Below the pieces are notes generated by a model that was not told the origin of the DNA, did no database searches, and saw only the letters and a program-made list of their open reading frames with translations. A stretch of DNA of 64,000 nucleotides from assembly GCA_963422465.1 (NCBI GenBank), contig OY730172.1:186001-250000 (forward strand), in the 5' to 3' direction. This DNA comes from Lichina pygmaea. Lineage: Eukaryota; Ascomycota; Lichinomycetes; Lichinales; Lichinaceae. Positions 24,600-36,130 of this stretch are shown piece after piece. Made by a program: the position numbers and the translations under genes. The stretch's first letter is position 1. Every line of letters starts with the position of its first letter.

Positions 24600-25410
24600 C
24601 CCGTGCCCATGGGGGGGCAATACCCCCCTCCTCCCGCCCCTTCGGTACGTTCGGAACACCCCCTCCTCCATAGGGGTTGTCTATCACCGGTACGATACTA
24701 TCACCGGTCCAATACAATTTCTGGATAGAGTCAACTGCAATACACATAACTCCACAACAAAGCAACTAAATAGAAATGTAAGTGGCTAGTTTGATTCCTC
24801 TACATCTCTTCTACAATCTGTGAAGACCTAGGCTTCTCTAGATTTTTGTGGCATTACTGAGAAGCTACAGTAGTTATCGCTCAAGGATAGATTCCCAGCA
24901 ACATCAATTTTATAACACTTATAACTCCACAACCGGATAGACAACCCATGATTTTTATGTGCCCATCTGTTTTCCTGCTCTTTTACTGTCATCCCTGAGG
25001 CTACAAGCCTTTCTTGATCTTGCTGGCGTTGTTGAGTAGCTGCTGTAGCTACTGTAACTACCTTAGCTACCATAGAAACTTGAGTTGCTCGCTTCACTTC
25101 TCTCAGATATGTGCACTTTTCATCACTCCTTCTTGGTTTATAGTTCTTCCACTACCATGGCTTGAGAAAAGACCTACGACTTCAGAGATTATAGTGCAGA
25201 AGTAGGCGAATCAAATAAGCCACTTACATTTCTATTCAGTGGTTGTGGTGTGGAGTTATATAAATTGCAGTTGACCCTATCTACAAAATGTATTGGACCG
25301 GTGATAGTATCGTACCGGTGATAGACACCCCCTAAGTTACAGAGGAGGGGGTTTTCCGGACGTACCGAAGGGGCGGGAGGAGGGGGGTATTGCCCCCCCA
25401 TGGGCACGGG
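24600..25410. mobile_element. 811-bp inverted-repeat transposon (MITE/foldback type), TA target site
   Basis: The two ends are long inverted repeats of roughly 210 bp (about 24600-24812 and 25198-25410) with perhaps 85% identity by eye. The terminal CCCGTGCCCATGGGGGGGCA is the same on both sides. Each end abuts a TA dinucleotide (24598-24599 and 25411-25412), the target duplication of the Tc1/mariner/pogo superfamily. The 390-bp centre is AT-richer than its surroundings and holds no transposase; a minus-strand frame at 24828-25097 (MKRATQVSMVAKVVTVATAA, then Gln-rich) could be a remnant, but I cannot assign it. Best read as a non-autonomous element mobilised in trans. Confidence 0.85.
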
Positions 25411-25412
25411 TA

Positions 25413-26162
25413 CTGCGATCTAATCTACTGCAATCTATCATGGGAAGTACGTCAGCTGAAACAGCGCAGGTCAGCGACAGCACACCTGACACAAGGCATC
25501 ACGATTTATGAAACGGAGTCGGCGGTTGATACTGTAGGCTAAGCGATGGTCTGGCCCCGTCCCGCCTCTCCCCGCATTGTGCAGCAATCCATCGTCCGTC
25601 GTCCATCGGCTGTCGACTCGGCTGCGGTACCGGTATCGCTTCCCTTCACTCGCTGTCTGTCGGCGACGTGGCTTCTCCCGCGACGAGAGGAGATGAAGAC
25701 TCTTTGATACTTCTGGCATCCCGCTGGGGATGACAGGCGTTGTCAAAAGACTTTGTGGTGGCTTGCTGGGCCGACTGCCACGATTTCTGTCAAGACCTGA
25801 CTGATCCTCTGGCGATCATGTCTTATGACACACTTCTACCCCCCCACGTGCCCCCCTACTGTACTTCCGTATGCACGCACGGCATGTTCATCGTCCGTCA
25901 TCCGTCTCCCTCGGCGCATCGTTGCGTGTTCTCCAGCATCATTTGATTTCCCTACGAGTACGAAGTACTCTCCCGCCCTCCACTGTTTGCTTCTTCTTTT
26001 CTGCGGCTCTTGCTTCTGCTTCTGATTCAAGTCATGCTTGGGCTCGCCGTCTGCGGGGAAAGGTGATCCTGCCCGATTGCGCCTCGGTTTCCCCTCTTCT
26101 CTACCTTCTCTACCTAAAGACGCAATCTCGTTTCCTCGTACGGGTGGAGGACCGTTGAAACG
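25413..26162. other. Intergenic region upstream of alkaline phosphatase
   Basis: 750 bp between the inverted-repeat element and the phosphatase start. The last 250 bp are C/T-rich (TTCCCTACG, CTCTTCTCTACCTTCTC) and look like a promoter and leader. No gene seen. Confidence 0.5.
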
Positions 26163-27382
26163 ATGTCCCAACCTCTGCTCGCGTCGTCTCGTCCCTCGAG
26201 CGAAGACCTGGACGATCGAGCCGGCGTCGAAGAGGATGCGCTGCTCGCAGGACAGACTGCCCGGGCACCGGCCCGTAGACGACATCGCTGGAAGTTCTGG
26301 AGGGAGGTCGGGCTCTTCATGTGGGCCCTGCTCGCGACGATCGCCGTCATCGTCATCGCCGTCGTCACACAGCAAGGAGCTCATCGCCAGCCAGGGAGCG
26401 GCAGCAGCGGCGATTCGCCGACGCGCAAGAGGAATCTCATCTTCATGGTCTCGGATGGCATGGGCCCTACGAGTCTGACGTTGACGAGGTCGTTCAAACA
26501 GTTCAGGGACGGCACCGGGCCCGGGGACACGTTGGTCATGGATCGGCATCTGATCGGCTCGTCGCGGACCCGCTCGACTTCCTCCCTGATCACCGACTCG
26601 GCCGCTGGCGCGACGGCCTTCTCGTGCGGCCTCAAGTCGTACAACGGCGCCATCGCGGTGCTGCCCGACCATAGCCCTTGCGGAACGGTCCTGGAGGCGG
26701 CCAAGATGGCCGGGTACACGACCGGCCTCGTCGTGACGACGAGGATCACAGACGCGACCCCGGCTTGCTTCGCCGCCCACGCCAACAGCCGACACCTCGA
26801 GGACGCCATCGCCGAGCAGGAGGTGGGAAGCCACCCGCTCGGCCGCGTCGTCGATCTGATCCTGGGCGGCGGCCGCTGCCACTTCTTGCCCAACACGACC
26901 GACGGCTCCTGTCGCGGCGACGACACCGACGTCGTCGCGCTGGCCAAGGCGAACGGCTTCGGCTACGTCGACGATCGGGACGGCTTCGATCGGCTACGGC
27001 TCGGCGCCGCCGTCGACCTACCCCTGCTCGGCCTCTTCGCCGGAGGCGACATCCCGTACGAGATCGACAGGACGTCCGAGAACCGGACCTATCCGTCCTT
27101 GGACGAGATGGCACGGACCGCCCTCGCCGCCCTCGGCAGGGCCACCGAGAAGACCGAGAAGGGCTTCTTCCTGATGATCGAAGGCAGTCGCATCGACCAT
27201 GCCGGCCACGCCAACGACCCCGTCGCGCAGGTCCACGAGGTGCTCGCCTACGACCGAGCCGTCGCTAGCGTCCTGGACTTTTTGGACGACGACGACGTGG
27301 ACGGCGTCTTTGTGAGCACGAGTGACCACGAGACGGGTGGTCTGGCGGCGGCTAGACGTGAGCGGATCTTGTTTATATATAT

Positions 27383-27428
<46 letters not shown>

Positions 27429-28071
27429 GTTGCTCGGACTGACCTCGACGGCCCGTTAGAGCTCCACGAAGCCTACCCGGAATACGCCTGGTACCCGTCC
27501 GTCCTGGTCAACGCGTCGCACTCGGCAGAACACCTCGCCGGCCGTCTCGCCGACCACGTGGCCGAGGTCGGCGGCGCCAACGATTCCGCGCTGAAGCACT
27601 TCATCGTCGACAGCTTGCTCCGGGACGGGCTCGGCGTGGAAGACGCCTCGGCCGAGGAGGTGCAACGGCTCGTGGACCGTCACGACGACGGCGCCTACAC
27701 CTTGGCGGACATTGTGAGCCGAAGAGCGGAGCTGGGATGGACCACACATGGTCACTCTGGTGGGTCGCTTCGGTGGAGGGACCGAGTCGCTCGAGAGCGT
27801 GCGCTGACGTCGTGACGTAGCGGTCGATGTCAACATCTACGGCTCCGAGGCGGCCGCGCCCTTGGCGGGAAACCACGAGAACACCGACATTGGTGACTTT
27901 ATGGCCCGATACCTGGACCTGGACCTCAACGCCGTCACGCGCGAGCTGCACGACAAGGGGGCCAGTTTCGACGGCCTCGCGGCAGATGGGCCGAGGCAGA
28001 GCTGGCTCGGGCCCTTGCCGAATTCAACCGGGCCGCTCGATTCCTTTGATCGGTATCACGGAGACTTTTAG
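26163..28071 (+). CDS. PHO8: Vacuolar-type alkaline phosphatase
   Basis: Exons 26163..27357, 27460..27759 and 27821..28071 give 581 residues; both introns are phase 1. This is a PHO8-like type II membrane alkaline phosphatase. A cytoplasmic tail of about 48 residues precedes one membrane helix (49-69, FMWALLATIAVIVIAVV); the catalytic domain would face the vacuole lumen. Metal- and substrate-binding motifs are present: MVSDGMGP (Asp98), TDSAAGATAF with nucleophile Ser146, MIEGSRIDHAGHAND (near 340), TSDHETGG (near 388) and, across the second junction, HGHS-AVDVNIYG. Intron 1 contains a CA microsatellite; it is 102 nt, a multiple of three, without an in-frame stop, so unspliced mRNA would insert a His-Thr repeat just after DHETGGLAAAR. 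The second intron has a GCTGACG branch. Confidence 0.95.
27385..27424. repeat. (CA)n microsatellite inside PHO8 intron 1
   Basis: About 20 CA units, preceded by TATATATATACATA, within the phosphatase intron 27358..27459, starting about 28 nt from the donor site. Confidence 0.95.
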
Positions 28072-30770
28072 CCCGAATGCATCGTTTGGGGTGGCTCAGG
28101 TTTGCCGGTGTTTGGGTGAAGTTCAATCTTCGGCAAGGCCTTTGTCTCTCTCTTATCTCCGTCAGTCCAGAGTCTTGTTGACGTCTGGTTGCATCCGGCA
28201 TCGGAGTTCGGCACGCGTCTCGCGTGCCTTGCGTCCGGCGATGCAGCCGTGCAGCATCGAGACCACACTCGGGGGGAGGGTTCATTCTTTGCTCTTCTAC
28301 CATCTCCTCGACCGGCTCTGACGCAGGGCGTACGGTGCATCCTCCTCGGGACCATCAGATCAGTGCTTTCGCTCGACGGCATCTTGCATTCCTACACGCT
28401 AGCCGTCGTCGTGTCCAACTCGATGTTGCAGATTAGACCTTCATCTCTACAAGACTTTGACCTCCAGTGTTCCTTGCCATCGAACCCGTGTTACTCCACC
28501 TCCGATGCTGTCTCGCATCCTCATCGCCTCTTGTTCGTATCCTGTATCAAGACCTCTTACCTGCTGTATATCTGCTTAGTTCACCTCAAGGACCAGATCC
28601 AGTGGCATGCCCCCCTCCATCTCCATATTCCATACCTGCTTGCTCACGCACCAGATCCAGCGGAAGTGCTCCCCGTTCATCTCCGCGTTCCATCATTACC
28701 TGCAACCTAAATCTCTGATGATTACCTCAAGGACCAGATCCAGTCGAGAGATGCTGTACTCGCCCATTCTTCCTGCGTTTGCCTCTTTGCCTGTGCCTCT
28801 GTCCCCCGCAAACATCGTCCCGAAACTCCTTGAGACGTACAGTACTGAACTGTACTGTACGATGACGACTTATATGCCCGGCAGGCGAGCAAGAACTACG
28901 GTCATCTACGCTGGAGTGTCTGGAGCGTATGCTGCTGCGTCGTCTTCGAGTCGGGACTTTCTTTTATGCTCTTTCTTCTTTTCTCTTGTCCGGGACCTTG
29001 CAGGCTCCTCAACCTTGCACGTTCGTTCGTTTGAATGGTTCGCGACCGACGCCTGCTGGGCTAATCATGGCTTTTGACTGGCGGATATTCTACGAACTTC
29101 CGGCTGGGCCCGGCGGATCCCCATCGGACTGGTCATCAACGTCGTGTCGAATCGAATCGAATCTGGTTTGACCGAAAGGTTTCTCCGTCATTCGACTGGC
29201 TGGCGATGCATCTGGTCTGGCCGCTGCCGAGAGCAATATGATGTGGCTGTTCGACTCGCCGTTCGACCGATGAATTCTTGTGTCAGATCTCGGCTTGCCC
29301 AAAGAGCTGGACTTACTCCATCGGCAGCGGTTCTGGTGGGTGATAAGATATGGCCCGACGGAGACACGATTTGACTGGCGTGACTGGCACCCCGACTGGC
29401 TTATTCGGCCAGCAAGATGGTGCGGGATCTGGCTTGAACAAGGAGACGATTCTTGCTTGACGACATTGTGTCGGATCTGGCTTTGCCCTCATGCACTCCC
29501 CCTCCCTTTCAACTGCCAGCTCTCTACGAGATGTGGCTTGTCCAAAGGGCTCACGTCCGCCGGGGTGCCAAACAATACACCGAATGTGGCTTGCAAGAAG
29601 GCCGCTCTCCCCCTTCCAATCCGACCGGCGACGTTGTGTCGGATCTGGCTTGCGAGAAGGCTTCCCATTCGACTGGCAATGGTCTACCGGATCTGGCTTG
29701 GCCCCCAGCGACCTATCTTCGATCTTGTAATTTTCAAGAGCGACGGCTCGTGTTGGAACGTCGAGATCTATCCTGCACCGTACGCTGGCGCGTGTCGCAC
29801 CTGGTCGACCCACCACCAGATGGCCGCCTCCTCAAACTTGGTCGAAAGGTGATGGGCCAGCCAGGGCTGACCGTCCGAAGGAGCTCTGTTGGGGCAGGAT
29901 CATGCTTCATTTGTACGTGGTCGGATCGATCAGCCGTGCAAACAGCACCGTCTCGATCGACCTCCTCTCTTGGTCTCGCATCGGACTCGCCGAAGAGTCG
30001 TCTTCTCCCGGCGGGGCTTCTCGGGAGTTGGACATGACGACTCTATTTGCCTCGACTGGACGGGCTCGCTTGGTTTGACACCATAAGATCGCGATCGTCT
30101 GCGAATCCAGATCTCTGGATCTCACATCGTTTCTGTGGGGAGACATGCTGTCCCCGTGGCGAAGTGGGAGATGTTACGAATCTTATCCGCGTCACCGTCT
30201 CCGAAGTCGGCCCCGCATCCATCAGCGTCGCCACCGATCGACTGAAGGACCTGTCTCGAGCTTCGACGGGCCTGGTATATAGGGCTCGTCCGACTTGCTC
30301 CCCGGGAGTTTCACCGCATCAGAAAGCGCACCCGTCGTCTCCATCTCTTGGTCCGCCAGAGGGAAGTCCCTCAAAAAGTGACCTGAAACCCTCTCGTCGT
30401 CGAAGCCAGAGACTCTCAACATCTTCGACCGTTCTGTCGTTACGGCTTGGCCGGGACCTACGCGGCCTATCGTCCAACGTCGTCGTTGCGGCTTGGCCGA
30501 GACCGAGGCCCCTCGTCGTCCGTGGTCGGAACCGGGTACGGAGCTCTCTGTTCACACCCTCGCTCAACGGCTCTCCACGTGAAGTTGACGCCCCGCCATC
30601 ACACCTTGGGTCGTTCAGGCCATCATCGCAACCTCGGTGGAGAACGCACTACGAGAAAAGCGATCGACTGCACCAGGCAACAGCATTCCGTCCGCCGGCC
30701 AGGAAGCGTGAGGCGCCTGAGCCCAACGCCGCCCTCGCGTCGGCAAGCCGAGCGACGCCAAAGCGCCAAG
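28072..30770. other. 2.7 kb intergenic region with degenerate repeats
   Basis: No supported gene. ACCTCAAGGACCAGATCCAG occurs twice (about 28584 and 28723) with a third, weaker CCAGATCCAG between. From 29290 to 29705 a looser motif, roughly TGTCGGATCTGGCTTG, recurs about seven times at 50-130 bp spacing. Reading frames here (for example 29280-29852, with repeated RIWL) reflect the repeat rather than a gene. The final 600 bp contain further imperfect copies of CGTCGTTGCGGCTTGGCC-like sequence. Confidence 0.5.
29280..29710. repeat. Degenerate dispersed repeat, core GGATCTGGCTTG
   Basis: Copies or near-copies of GGATCTGGCTTG appear near 29290, 29424, 29474, 29530, 29587, 29649 and 29689, most preceded by TGTGTC or a similar hexamer. 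Spacing is irregular, so this is an old, diverged tandem array rather than a fresh one. Confidence 0.6.
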
Positions 30771-31034
30771 ATGTGCCTCTACCGCCAGGTCGTGTACAGC
30801 TGCGGGCACAGGTCGGCGCTGGAGCAGAAGCGCGAATGCCGCGTCGTGCGCGATCAGCTCTACCGCATCAACCAGTCGCGCCGCGGCCATCGACACGACT
30901 ACCTGCCCTTCGCCTGGCCCAACACGTGCCATCCGAACCACGGCAACGTCAGCAACGAGCGCCGCTCCGGCCGCTGCCGCGAATGCGCTTCGTACGGCGC
31001 CTGGCGCTTCGTCGGGTACGGCGGATGGACGTAG
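30771..31034 (+). CDS. Small Cys/His-rich protein, MC-Y-CGH type
   Basis: A single exon of 87 residues starting MCLYRQVVYSCGHRSALEQK. It contains Cys2, Cys11, His13, a further Cys-x4-His pair in WPNTCHPNHG and a CRECASYG motif, spacing that could bind zinc. I recall short Pezizomycotina proteins beginning MC-x-Y-R-x5-CGH, all uncharacterised. The same opening appears in the larger protein at 52122 (MCIYRYQYFSACGHQ). The start is an ATG after a purine-rich AAGCGCCAAG context. It could be the first exon of a longer gene, but no good donor precedes the stop. Function unknown. Confidence 0.65.
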   Translation: MCLYRQVVYSCGHRSALEQKRECRVVRDQLYRINQSRRGHRHDYLPFAWPNTCHPNHGNVSNERRSGRCRECASYGAWRFVGYGGWT

Positions 31035-31116
31035 CACGCTCTCCTGATCTGATGCCTGCGTGTGTGCGTGCAGTATGTCGAGGAGCATTACGGTGGCCTA
31101 GTTTCATGACTCTGGC

Positions 31117-31117
<1 letters not shown>

Positions 31118-31145
<28 letters not shown>
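31118..31145. repeat. (TG)n microsatellite
   Basis: About 14 TG units, 85 bp downstream of the small CGH protein stop codon. Confidence 0.9.
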
Positions 31146-31150
<5 letters not shown>

Positions 31151-31815
31151 GTAAAAGCATGGCCTGAGGTGGAGTAGGAGGGGAGTAGGAGGGGAGTAAG
31201 AGGGGAGAGGGGGAGGAAGAGGGCAGTTCCATGAGACATGATCTCTGGCAAACAGGGACGAGGCGTGATCATCCCTCTCCTCGTGCATTCTTCTCTCAAT
31301 CTAATCCTTCCATCAAGCCATCACAGCACAGCCCAATCATCCACTTCTCTTCTGTTGCTATTTGTTTTCTTTCTGCTTATTTGGGCGTGTTACTTGAGAG
31401 TTTTGACTCTTCTATTGGACTCTCTATCCTTGGACCCTAGCACCGGACTTCTAGTGTTGGACTCTATCCTTGGACTGTAGTAGTACTGGACTCCTGGACT
31501 CCCGTACGTTACGTACATGACTATAGTATCATACTCTAGTATCACTTCTCCAGTGACGTGAGTTGCTCCCGCCAGCCAGCCGTCAAAGTCATAAATCCGA
31601 AGCAGAAAATTTTTTTTTTAACCGACTCTAGCATCGGACTCCAGTATCGATCAAGTTCCAGTGAAAAAAAAAGGATTTTTTTTCCCCAACACGCTGGGGT
31701 GCGTTAAGCACCGATCGGCGAAAGCATGGTGACATATGTGCATAGGTTGGTAGAGTACGAGGGGGGACTGTGGAGGATGGGTGTGGAGAGCGGAAGAACG
31801 TCGAGTGGAATGTTG

Positions 31816-31935
31816 CCCGTGCCACCGGGGAGGCGCTACCGATAAAGTATACCCCCCCCTCTACAACAAGCCCCTGCGGTACAGTACGTCCGGAACATCC
31901 CTCCCCCCCCCCCCCCCCACTTCCAAGGGCACGGG
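31816..31935. mobile_element. 120-bp short relative of the 24600 inverted-repeat element
   Basis: It begins CCCGTGCC and ends GGGCACGGG followed by TA, the same terminal sequence as the 811-bp element. Inside, GTACGTCCGGAACATCCCTCC resembles the subterminal GTACGTCCGGAAAACCCCCTC of that element. The left flank is TG rather than TA, which may be a later mutation. A 16-nt poly-C tract lies within. Probably an internally deleted copy. Confidence 0.6.
31903..31918. repeat. Poly-C tract, 16 nt
   Basis: Run of 16 C inside the short inverted-repeat element fragment. Confidence 0.95.
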
Positions 31936-32347
31936 TACAGCAGGTCACGCAAGGTAGCCTTGGCTCGAGTGTCAGGTGATTGGATGGCATGTCGGTCGAA
32001 CCATCAGCTTGCAGTAGTTTTGGGCCTGATATGTGAAGGAGTGGGCTGGGCAGGAGGCCGTACTCGATCAGGCTGAGCTGGGCTGAGCTGGGCTGGGCTG
32101 CATGTTCCTGATCAAATGTGCTTGGGGTCGTGCTCAGATTCATAGAATTCAGATCACGCTCCCTAGGTGGCCTAAGAGGAAGAAGGTATTTGCAAGCACT
32201 AGCTACGAATGCGCGCGTCCATGTGTACACACACACAAGCCCGCTCGCTCAAAGATCGCTCTCGAGTCGCTCTTCCACCTCTATTGGCTGTATGAACAGC
32301 TGACCGTCGTATGTGTCGTGTCACGTCGTGCTTTACCCCCTCCCGCG

Positions 32348-35300
32348 TCAGTGAGCGTAGTTCTCGTCGGTGCTTGCGTCGTCGCCGTACGGTGTAGAGC
32401 CAGCGGCAGAAGAGGTGTCGGCGCTGGTGGCGATTTTCCGACCACCAAGGTTGGCCCCGTCGCTGTCGGCTGGTAAGGAGCTGGCGCTGTCGGCAGCCCC
32501 GTGCTCGTCTCTGCGCTCGTGCCAATCCCCGAGCCCGTCATCGTCCCCGTGCTCGGGTCCACGGCCGTCGTCGGAGCCAAGCCCAAAGACGTCCTCGTCG
32601 CTCCCGATCCCGCCGCCGGTGTGCTCGACCACGGTCTGCGTACTCTCCTGAAGGAGCTTCTCGGCCCGGATCTGCTTGTTCCACATGTTGGCGTACCGAC
32701 CGTCGAGCGCAAGCAGTTCGGAGTGAGTGCCCGCTTCGACGAGTCGGCCGGCGTGGAGGCAGAGAATCTGATCGGCGTTGGTGATCGTCGAGAGGCGGTG
32801 ACTGCGTCACGAGGGGGAGCATGTCAGTCGGATGGTTGAGCCTCGACACGGCGCCGGAGAAGAACTTACGCGATCACGAGCATCGTTCGACCCCGGCTGA
32901 GCGTCTCAAAGGCCATCTGGATGTGCTGCTCCGTCTCCGAGTCCAGAGCGGCGGTGGCCTCGTCAAGCAAGATGATGCGTGGGTCCTTCAGTATGGTCCG
33001 TGCGATGGCGACCCGTTGCTTCTCGCCGCCGCTGAGCCGGAGCCCGCGCTCGCCGACCATGGTGAGGTACGCGTCCGGGAAGCTGAGGATGCGGTCGTGG
33101 ATGCTGGCGGCGCGGCAGGCGTCGTACACCATCTCGTCCGTCGCGTCCGGGTTCGCGTACTTGAGGTTGTACATCAGAGTCTCGTTGAACAGGACCGTGT
33201 CCTGCGGAACGATGCCGATGTGGCGCCGGAGAGACTCGATGCTGATGTCGCGGACGTCCTTTCCGTCGACCAGGATCCGGCCCCCGGCGGCGCCGTAGAA
33301 GCGGAACAGGAGCCGGAACACCGTCGACTTGCCGCCGCCGGATTCGCCGACGAGAGCCGTGGTGGTGCCGGGCGCGGCCACGTACGAGAGCCCGTCGAGC
33401 GCCGGCTTGCGCGAGTCGTAGGCGAACTTGACCTCGTCGAACTCGATGCGTCCGTCGCAGGAGGCCAGCGGCACGACCCCGGCGTCGTCCACCACCGTCG
33501 GTTGCTCCTTGAAGAGCTCGAGCATGCGCTCCGAGTTGATCATCGCGCTCTGGATGCTGCGGTAGAACGTGCCGAAGAAGTTCAACGGGCTCTGCAGCTG
33601 GGTCATGTACGTCAGGAGCGTGACGAACTGGCCGACCTTACGCTGTCCGCTGGTCACCTGATACGCCGCGATGAAACTCGTCGTCAGAAGGCCGAGCAGG
33701 AAGACGACGTTTTGGACGACGTTCATCAGGCTCAGCGACAGCATCACTTGGTACTCTGACTTCTGGAAGACCCGGACCGAGCTGCGATACCGCTCAAACT
33801 CGTACTCCTCGGCGTTGAAGTACTTGACCGTCTCGTAGGACACCATCGAGTCGTTCCTGGAAGTCGGGAGGAGAAGAAAAAAAAAGAAGAGGCAGTCAGC
33901 AGCACGCACAAGCCTCTTCGACAGGAAGGAGTCATACTTGACCGCGTCTTCGATCCGACCGGCGTTGACCATCTCGCGTCGAATGGCAGCCCTCCACTGA
34001 GCCATCCGGACGGTCAGGTACATGTAGCAGAAGGTAACGATGGCGACTACCAGAGCGTAGTACGCGTCAAAGGCCACGAGGAAATACGCAATGGCGAGAC
34101 CAAGGTCGACCACCATCGGTAAGACTTGGAACGTCACCTGTTCGAGAAAGGTGTTGATGGAGCTGCCCTTGCTCAGGGCCGACAGCACTTCTCCGGTCTT
34201 TTTGTTCAGGTGAAAGTCCAGGCCGAGGCTGTGCACGTGTTCGAACGCCGACGTCGACAGGGCCTGGTACGAGTACTGGCCGATGGGAATCCACAGCGTC
34301 GACCGCACCGCGCCCAGGACCCCGCCGTTCCCCTGCAACAGCTTGAGCAGGCCGAAGACCAGGATGGGGACCCAGGGAATGTGCGGACGTGCGCCATCCT
34401 CGCCCGACAGGATGTCGGTGACCACTCCAACCTGGTACGGCACGAGGACGTTGACCACCCGCTGCAGGAGCGCCAGGCAAAAGCACACGACGACCACAAG
34501 CTGGAGCCTCCTGGACTTGGACGGCCAGAGGTAGGGGAACAAGAGCGAGTACGACTTGAGATACTCCCACCAGCTCTTCGACGGGGCCTTGGTGGGCCTC
34601 GCCCAGAGCGGCGGTGCTTCCTCGTCCCGGTCAGGCTTGACCGCTTGCTCCGTTGACCCGTAGGCGGCATTTCCGTTTCCATTCGCACCTCCATGATCCG
34701 GTGCGCCAGCCGACCCGCCACTCGTTTGCAGAAGACTCGAGTTCTCATCGGCCTCGTCGGCGGGTGCACTAGCCTCGTGGCGTCTCCGAGCCTGGGTGAG
34801 GCGGAACAGGGCGTAGGTACCGACGAGCACCGTGAGGATCAAAACACGGAAGACGTCCACGGATAGGCCGATCAATCCCCAGTAGCGACCGGTCGGCTCG
34901 GCTCTGCCCAATAACACCATCGATCCGGCGAGCAGGAGTAGTTCAAGAAGAATGCCAACGACCCAGGTGATCAAGTGGACGACACTTGGTGAAGGTGAAG
35001 TGTCGATGAGAGAGATGAGTATGAGTGCGTAGACGAAAACAGCCGAGATGATGTAGACCTGGTTCCCGGTCGCCATCAGCTCATGCGGAAGAGGAAAAAA
35101 AGTAGAGGAACGCCGATGGAGCAGACTGCTCCATCCACAATGAAAGGCTCACCGCGGTCGCCTGACCGCACCACCACGGACGTTCCATCAGAGCATGAGT
35201 GATCACGTTGATGCCGTTCCCAACGAACGTGACGATCACGCCAACCGACAGCCATCTGAAAAGCAGCCTCTGAGAAGCAGAAAAGTCGTTGCGGTGATGC

Positions 35301-35569
35301 TTCGCCTCGTCTGTGTTTGGCCGCTTGACGGTGCTTGGTAGTGGTTTACCGTCCGGGCCCGTGAGATATTGGCCGTCATCGCCGTCGCCGTCGCCGTCGT
35401 CAGTACCGCGGTCGGAGGCGGTCCTGATGCCATGCGCCACAAAAGCGACGAGGAAGACCGAGAGAAGGACCATGGCATACGCTGACTGGATCACGGTCGT
35501 GATCCGAGAGACGAGGTGGGTAGACATGAGAGGTTGCGCCTCGACGCCTGGCTCCCTTGACGAAGCCAT
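32348..35569 (-). CDS. HMT1: HMT1-type ABC transporter (half-transporter with extra N-terminal domain)
   Basis: Four minus-strand exons, 35569..35153, 35058..33938, 33856..32870 and 32801..32348, encode 992 residues; junction phases 0, 2 and 2 all agree. Splicing restores the conserved [17 protein letters not shown]. The N-terminus has about five extra membrane helices (a TMD0), then a six-helix ABC domain (about 300-600) and a nucleotide-binding domain with Walker [10 protein letters not shown] (about 685), signature LSGGEKQR (about 785), Walker B IILLDEAT (about 811) and the switch His in [12 protein letters not shown]. This matches the ATM/HMT subfamily, whose fission yeast member moves phytochelatin-type or glutathione-linked metal complexes into the vacuole; substrate here is inferred. 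An acidic linker precedes the core, and the last 100 residues are Asp/Gly/Ser-rich and disordered. ATG 35569 follows a non-ATG open stretch. Confidence 0.92.
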
Positions 35570-36130
35570 CCCCGCCTGCTCCTCCACCTCCTCCGGGCCG
35601 AAATTGATTCGGGGAGAGCTATGGTGAGGGCATGTTGATATAGTTGAGGTTTGAAATCGAAAGTGAGGGAAGAAGAACTGCCCTGAGGGTTTTGTTTCCC
35701 ACCGGCCATAAGTTAATCCGGCTCCGTGAGCCTATCGGAGGCTGGACCCGCCAGCCACCGATAACCGAGCAGTGGCAGCCGTCGGCCGGAACGGATAATC
35801 CCGACGCTGACGGCGCGCACGGGCCATTGGCCACGTGAGATGCACGTGCGCATGAAGATACTGTATGCTGTGCCAGTAGCTTCCCTTGCAGCTAGACGTA
35901 AGCGCGTACATACGTACGAGGTAGATATATCTTCTCCAGAGGACCAGTCTAGAGCAACCCCGGATTTTTGGGTCCGGTCCTGGACCAACGCCGTGTTTTT
36001 GGACGACGACGACGACGCTGCTCCCCATATCTAGCCACTCCCTCGACACGGAGCCTCGAGCTCCGTGGAGGGAAGTGGCCAGGCAGCGGTGGTGTCCACC
36101 ACCGCTGGAGGCGCAGGCCAGCGCTTGGCC
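35570..36130. promoter_or_regulatory. Divergent promoter HMT1 / RTC1
   Basis: 560 bp between the two start codons. A CACGTG core occurs at 35832-35837 within GGCCACGTGAGATGCACGTGC. There is a GAC repeat at 36003-36017. No other gene seen. Confidence 0.5.

Larger units (their letters stand above)
31035..32347. other. 1.3 kb intergenic region, simple repeats and a short MITE relative
   Basis: It holds a TG microsatellite, an 11-bp GGGGAGTAGGA repeat (31167-31205), degenerate TTGGACTCT repeats (31395-31500), T9 and A9 runs near 31610-31670, a 120-bp inverted-repeat element fragment, a 16-nt poly-C tract and GGGCTGAGCT repeats (32070-32100). No gene supported. It separates the small CGH protein from the 3' end of the ABC transporter. 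Confidence 0.55.

Noticed and set aside
29280-29852. 190-codon frame with repeated RIWL
   Set aside because: The periodicity follows the degenerate DNA repeat; no homologous family recognised.
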